A program made the translations under genes and the position numbers. Below the pieces are notes generated by a model. The model saw only the letters and a list, made by a program, of their open reading frames with translations. It was not told the DNA's origin and did no database searches. From positions 1 through 26,909 of the forward strand of contig NZ_JBHSEF010000019.1 in assembly GCF_042649045.1 (NCBI RefSeq): DNA of 26,909 nt, read 5' to 3'. Source of the stretch: Chryseomicrobium palamuruense. Its GTDB lineage: Bacteria; Bacillota; Bacilli; Bacillales_A; Planococcaceae. Position 1 is the stretch's first letter. The number at the start of each line of letters is the position of its first letter. Shown here one piece after another: positions 24,167 through 26,909 of this stretch.

Positions 24167-25072
24167 TTAGACGAGGCTTTCTCCAAACAGAGAGCCCATA
24201 AGACCCACTGCGACGTCTGCCGTCTTATTTTTTTCATCTAAAATAGGATTTACTTCTACAAACTCAGTAGAGGTGATTAAGTTCGAAGATGCTAGCATCT
24301 CCATTGCTAGATGACTTTCACGATAATTAATACCACCCGGAACTGGAGTTCCCACACCTGGTGTGTATAGGGGGTCTAGTCCATCTAAGTCTAGAGACAA
24401 ATGAACGCCATCGACTTCACGGTCACGTAGGTACCACATTGCTTGGTTCATCACTTCCGTCATGCCTAGCTTATCGATTTCGTGCATCGTAAACACTTTG
24501 ATGCCTTTTTCTTTGATCAGTTGACGCTCACCTGGGTCCACTGAACGTGCCCCGATGATAACAATGTTTTCAGGTTTCACTTTTGGAGCATAGTCATGAA
24601 TGTTCACGAGCGCGTCGTGACCAAGACCCATGCTGACAGCAAGTGGCATTCCGTGGATATTCCCGGACGGAGACGTTTCTTCTGTATTCATATCCGCGTG
24701 TGCGTCGTACCAGATGACCCCAAGGTTCTCATAGTTCTTTGATAGACCAGCAAGCGTACCGATCGCGATACTGTGGTCACCGCCAAGGACTAGTGGAAAA
24801 CGTTTCGCCGCAACCACTTCACTTATTTTGTCAGCAAGCTTTGTGCTGATCTCAATCACTTCATTTAAGTTGCGTAAGTTCGTGTTCAACTGATCTTCTG
24901 TATTGAACTTTTCAACAGTAATATCGCCTTCATCTTTCACTTCGTGTCCAAGTGCTTCTAAACGCTGAATCGCTCCTGCATAACGCATCGCGCTAGGTCC
25001 CATATCGACCCCTCTACGGCTTTGACCGAAGTCCATAGGTACACCGATGACTGATATCGCTAATTTATTCAT
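24167..25072 (-). CDS. rocF: Arginase
   Basis: Arginase hydrolyses arginine to ornithine and urea in the cytoplasm. The protein has 301 residues from the ATG at 25,072, chosen because AGGAGGTATAAAATT precedes it. A longer frame to 25,132 would add 20 residues before the true MNKLAISVIGVPMDFGQSRRG. The manganese-binding motifs are GGDHSIAIG (about 98-106), DAHADMN (about 125-131) and SLDLDGLDP (about 226-234). It is monocistronic between its own promoter and terminator, away from any roc catabolic cluster, so local arginine-dependent control cannot be assumed. Confidence 0.95.
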   Translation of the reverse strand: MNKLAISVIGVPMDFGQSRRGVDMGPSAMRYAGAIQRLEALGHEVKDEGDITVEKFNTEDQLNTNLRNLNEVIEISTKLADKISEVVAAKRFPLVLGGDHSIAIGTLAGLSKNYENLGVIWYDAHADMNTEETSPSGNIHGMPLAVSMGLGHDALVNIHDYAPKVKPENIVIIGARSVDPGERQLIKEKGIKVFTMHEIDKLGMTEVMNQAMWYLRDREVDGVHLSLDLDGLDPLYTPGVGTPVPGGINYRESHLAMEMLASSNLITSTEFVEVNPILDEKNKTADVAVGLMGSLFGESLV

Positions 25073-25102
25073 AATTTTATACCTCCTCAGTTCGTTACAC
25101 CT

Positions 25103-25132
25103 ATTGTAACTGCTTACATAGAGTTGGCTCAA
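25103..25132 (-). promoter_or_regulatory. Promoter of arginase gene
   Basis: TTGAGC (25,127-25,132) and TACAAT (25,103-25,108) on the minus strand with an 18-bp spacer, 31 bp before the start codon. Confidence 0.6.
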
Positions 25133-25142
25133 CCTCGCAAAA

Positions 25143-25724
25143 TTATGTATATTTATTCATCATCTCTAGAAGCTTCTTCTTAGCTTCTGACCACTCCGTA
25201 TCAATCATGGAATACAGATACGTATTCCGTGCATGACCTGTGCTTTGAACCTTCTCCTTACGTAAATAGCCTTCCTTAATAAAGCCAATCCGTTCAATCG
25301 CTTTTTGAGAAGCCTCGTTTTCAGCATCTGTCCGGATCTGAACTCGGATGAGCTGCAAAACCTCAAATGCGTGTTGTAATAGAAGGAACTTGCACGTGGT
25401 GTTGACATGTGTGCGTTGGTAAGGTTTGGCGTAAATGGTTGAACCAATTTCTGCACAGCGGTGGTGGCGGTCGATATCATAAAGACGCGTCGTGCCAATT
25501 GGGGCACCTGTTTTCTCGTCTTGTATAAAAAATACGAAGACATCTTCATGGGACTGCATCCGGTTGATTGCGTACCCAAGCCACCCCTCTAGCTGCTCCT
25601 TGCGCTCGATCTTTGTCAGCATGTATTCGTACACTTCCGGTTCAAAGACGTTCCACAGGGTATCTATATCGGTTTCTTTCATTAATCGTAGTGTGATTCC
25701 ATTCTTCGTCCATTCCACGACCAT
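25143..25724 (-). CDS. GNAT family N-acetyltransferase (RimJ/RimL-like)
   Basis: A 193-residue protein starting at the ATG at 25,724 behind GAGGAGGCG. It has the layout of Acetyltransf_3 proteins: ITLRLMKETDIDTLWNVFEP at the N-terminus, the strand IGTTRLYDIDRHHRCAEIGS, a degenerate acetyl-CoA loop (YAKPYQRTHVNTTCKFLLLQHAFEVL) lacking the usual RxxGxG, and the closing NEASQKAIERIGFIKEGYLR. Relatives acetylate ribosomal proteins, small molecules or antibiotics; the substrate is not readable. It lies 70 bp upstream of arginase and is transcribed separately, because arginase has its own promoter. Confidence 0.88.
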   Translation of the reverse strand: MVVEWTKNGITLRLMKETDIDTLWNVFEPEVYEYMLTKIERKEQLEGWLGYAINRMQSHEDVFVFFIQDEKTGAPIGTTRLYDIDRHHRCAEIGSTIYAKPYQRTHVNTTCKFLLLQHAFEVLQLIRVQIRTDAENEASQKAIERIGFIKEGYLRKEKVQSTGHARNTYLYSMIDTEWSEAKKKLLEMMNKYT

Positions 25725-25774
25725 CGCCTCCTCTTCTCTACTTATTCTTGGTGATAAGGCAAAATTCCTTCTGC

Positions 25775-25813
25775 AAAAAAACACCCACTTCCTATTTAAA
25801 TAAGAAGTGAGTG
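25775..25813 (-). terminator. Terminator of the Val-Tyr-Gln-Ala tRNA operon
   Basis: CACTCACTTC / GAAGTGGGTG (one G-T pair) extending through ATTTAAAT, followed on the minus strand by seven T. Confidence 0.9.
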
Positions 25814-25820
25814 CTTGTTA

Positions 25821-25893
25821 TGGAGCCTAGCGGGATCGAACCGCTGACCTCCTGCGTGCAAGGCAGGCGCTCTCCCAGCTGAGCTAAGGCCCC
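25821..25893 (-). tRNA. tRNA-Ala (anticodon TGC)
   Basis: Cloverleaf with acceptor GGGGCCT / AGGCTCC, D arm AGCTCAGCTGGGAGAGC, anticodon loop CTTGCAC reading TGC, and T arm GGTTCGATCC. CCA is not encoded. Last gene of the four-tRNA operon. Confidence 0.97.
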
Positions 25894-25901
25894 GTAATGA
25901 A

Positions 25902-25976
25902 TGGCTGGGGTACTAGGATTCGAACCTAGGCATGACGGAATCAAAATCCGTTGCCTTACCGCTTGGCTATACCCCA
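25902..25976 (-). tRNA. tRNA-Gln (anticodon TTG)
   Basis: Acceptor TGGGGTA / TACCCCA, anticodon loop TTTTGAT reading TTG, T arm GGTTCGAATCC. CCA is encoded. Confidence 0.97.
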
Positions 25977-25986
25977 GTAGGATAAA

Positions 25987-26070
25987 TGGTGGAGGGGGAC
26001 GGATTCGAACCGCCGAACCCGAAGGAGCGGATTTACAGTCCGCCGCGTTTAGCCACTTCGCTACCCCTCC
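25987..26070 (-). tRNA. tRNA-Tyr (anticodon GTA)
   Basis: An 84-nt class II tRNA with a long variable arm (CTCCTTCGGGTTCGG), acceptor GGAGGGG / CCCCTCC, anticodon loop CTGTAAA reading GTA, encoded CCA. Confidence 0.97.
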
Positions 26071-26081
26071 AGAGGTAAATA

Positions 26082-26157
26082 TGGTGGAGGATGACGGGAT
26101 CGAACCGCCGACCCCCTGCTTGTAAGGCAGGTGCTCTCCCAGCTGAGCTAATCCTCC
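26082..26157 (-). tRNA. tRNA-Val (anticodon TAC)
   Basis: Acceptor GGAGGAT / ATCCTCC, anticodon loop CTTACAA reading TAC, T arm GGTTCGATCC, encoded CCA. First gene of the four-tRNA operon. Confidence 0.97.
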
Positions 26158-26187
26158 AGTATGTCGCTGTTTCACAGGACAAGAATT

Positions 26188-26216
26188 ATTGTAGCATGAC
26201 GTGTTGGGTGGTGCAA
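26188..26216 (-). promoter_or_regulatory. Promoter of the Val-Tyr-Gln-Ala tRNA operon
   Basis: TTGCAC (26,211-26,216) and TACAAT (26,188-26,193) on the minus strand, 17 bp apart, 30 bp before tRNA-Val. Confidence 0.75.
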
Positions 26217-26240
26217 GGGTTTCTCTAAAAAAGTCCCCCC

Positions 26241-26277
26241 AAAAATTAAAAATGCTGCCCGCTTGAAACCGAGCAGC
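26241..26277 (-). terminator. Terminator of the Asn-Thr tRNA operon
   Basis: GCTGCTCG / CGGGCAGC (one G-T pair) with an 8-nt loop, followed on the minus strand by ATTTTTAATTTTT. It lies four bases past tRNA-Thr. Confidence 0.88.
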
Positions 26278-26281
26278 AAGA

Positions 26282-26354
26282 AGCTTCCAGCCGGGATCGA
26301 ACCGACGACCTCATCCTTACCATGGATGCGCTCTACCTACTGAGCTATGGAAGC
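26282..26354 (-). tRNA. tRNA-Thr (anticodon GGT)
   Basis: Acceptor GCTTCCA / TGGAAGC with T discriminator, anticodon loop ATGGTAA reading GGT, T arm GGTTCGATCC. CCA is not encoded. Confidence 0.97.
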
Positions 26355-26359
26355 GTGAA

Positions 26360-26435
26360 TGGCTCCGAAGGCAGGACTCGAACCTGCGACCTGCCGGTTA
26401 ACAGCCGGATGCTCTACCAACTGAGCTACTTCGGA
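26360..26435 (-). tRNA. tRNA-Asn (anticodon GTT)
   Basis: Acceptor TCCGAAG / CTTCGGA, anticodon loop CTGTTAA reading GTT, T arm GGTTCGAGTCC, encoded CCA. First gene of the Asn-Thr operon. Confidence 0.97.
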
Positions 26436-26449
26436 ACAGTACATTCTCT

Positions 26450-26477
26450 ATTATAGCAACTTGGCGGTTCAGGTCAA
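26450..26477 (-). promoter_or_regulatory. Promoter of the Asn-Thr tRNA operon
   Basis: TTGACC (26,472-26,477) and TATAAT (26,450-26,455) on the minus strand with a 16-bp spacer, 14 bp before tRNA-Asn. Confidence 0.8.
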
Positions 26478-26721
26478 TGATAATTTGGTGGATAATACGC
26501 GAAACAATTGATAAGTAAATATTAACATCAAATCTTGATTCTTTTGATGGAGGAAATAGAACTAGTCTTGCAGCATTGTGTTAGAGCGTGCATACGGCAC
26601 GGCTTTTCGTATGTCTTCCTTTCGCAGAACCGTATCTACCGTTACTTACTTTCCCTTATTCAAATCATTTCAAGGAAGAACTTCAACACTTAAAGGATTT
26701 TATGAAGCTGAGCGTGCGTTC

Positions 26722-26826
26722 ACCTTACAGCCGAGCGACTTGTCGTTACAAAATGCCACTTTCTCGTTACCAAATGAGGATTTGTCCTACCAGAGATTCG
26801 ATTTGTCGTGACAAACTGATTTATTG
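26722..26826. repeat. Second 21-bp tandem repeat array upstream of the tRNAs
   Basis: Related units begin at 26,722, 26,743, 26,764, 26,785 and 26,806, exactly 21 bp apart (ACCTTAC, TCGTTAC, TCGTTAC, TCCTACC, TCGTGAC at the shared position). Several units contain the near-palindrome TTTGTCGTGACAAA. The rest of the stretch 26,480-26,909 shows no gene. Confidence 0.75.
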
Positions 26827-26909
26827 GAAACTATTTCTGTAAGCCCGAATTCAAATAACGCATATTTTTCGAATGCACTTCCCGGTATGATCGTGGTATC
26901 ACGAATGGG

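Noticed and set aside
25792..26175. Open frames of 74-127 codons across the tRNA cluster
   Set aside because: They read through tRNA genes; conserved tRNA arms produce the protein-like text.

Overview
The window comes from a low-to-moderate GC Gram-positive bacterium of the Bacillales. The evidence is the gene order rocF - sigW - rsiW - cdaA - cdaR - glmM - glmS (reading against the + strand), a glmS ribozyme, strong AGGAGG-type ribosome binding sites and sigma-A/sigma-W promoters. A Planococcaceae-like or Bacillaceae host is my guess; the sequence does not settle the genus. Almost every gene is on the minus strand.

Right part, about 16,044-26,909: ordinary chromosome. From right to left it has two tRNA operons (Asn-Thr, then Val-Tyr-Gln-Ala), a GNAT acetyltransferase, arginase, the autoregulated sigW-rsiW pair, the cdaA-cdaR-glmM operon (c-di-AMP synthesis and cell-wall precursor), a DJ-1/PfpI protein, and glmS behind its ribozyme. 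Two intergenic arrays of exact 21-bp period lie at 18,931-19,019 and 26,722-26,821.

Middle part, about 7,664-16,018: a complete Tn7-like transposition module, tnsA-tnsB-tnsC-tnsD-tnsE, inserted about 25 bp downstream of the glmS stop codon, the classical attTn7 position. The right end carries four tandem 20-bp repeats (probable TnsB sites) with the tnsA promoter and a dyad operator built into them. I could not find the left end.

Left part, about 1-7,235: AT-rich accessory DNA. It holds a four-gene bicarbonate cassette (DUF2294 protein, SbtA-type Na+/HCO3- transporter, a carbonic-anhydrase-like protein without zinc ligands, and a zinc-ribbon DUF6671 protein). A strong promoter and a structured leader RNA with a perfect 20-bp terminator hairpin precede it. 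Further left is a degraded second copy of the Tn7-like right end and tnsA start (3,786-3,955), showing that glmS has probably been hit more than once. Beyond that are an MFS exporter, a frameshifted beta-propeller gene, a broken dedA gene and a truncated glycosyltransferase, which look like decaying cargo of the older element.

The most interesting points are the relic right end, the undescribed bicarbonate cassette with its candidate riboswitch/attenuator leader, and the compact regulatory design of the transposon right end.
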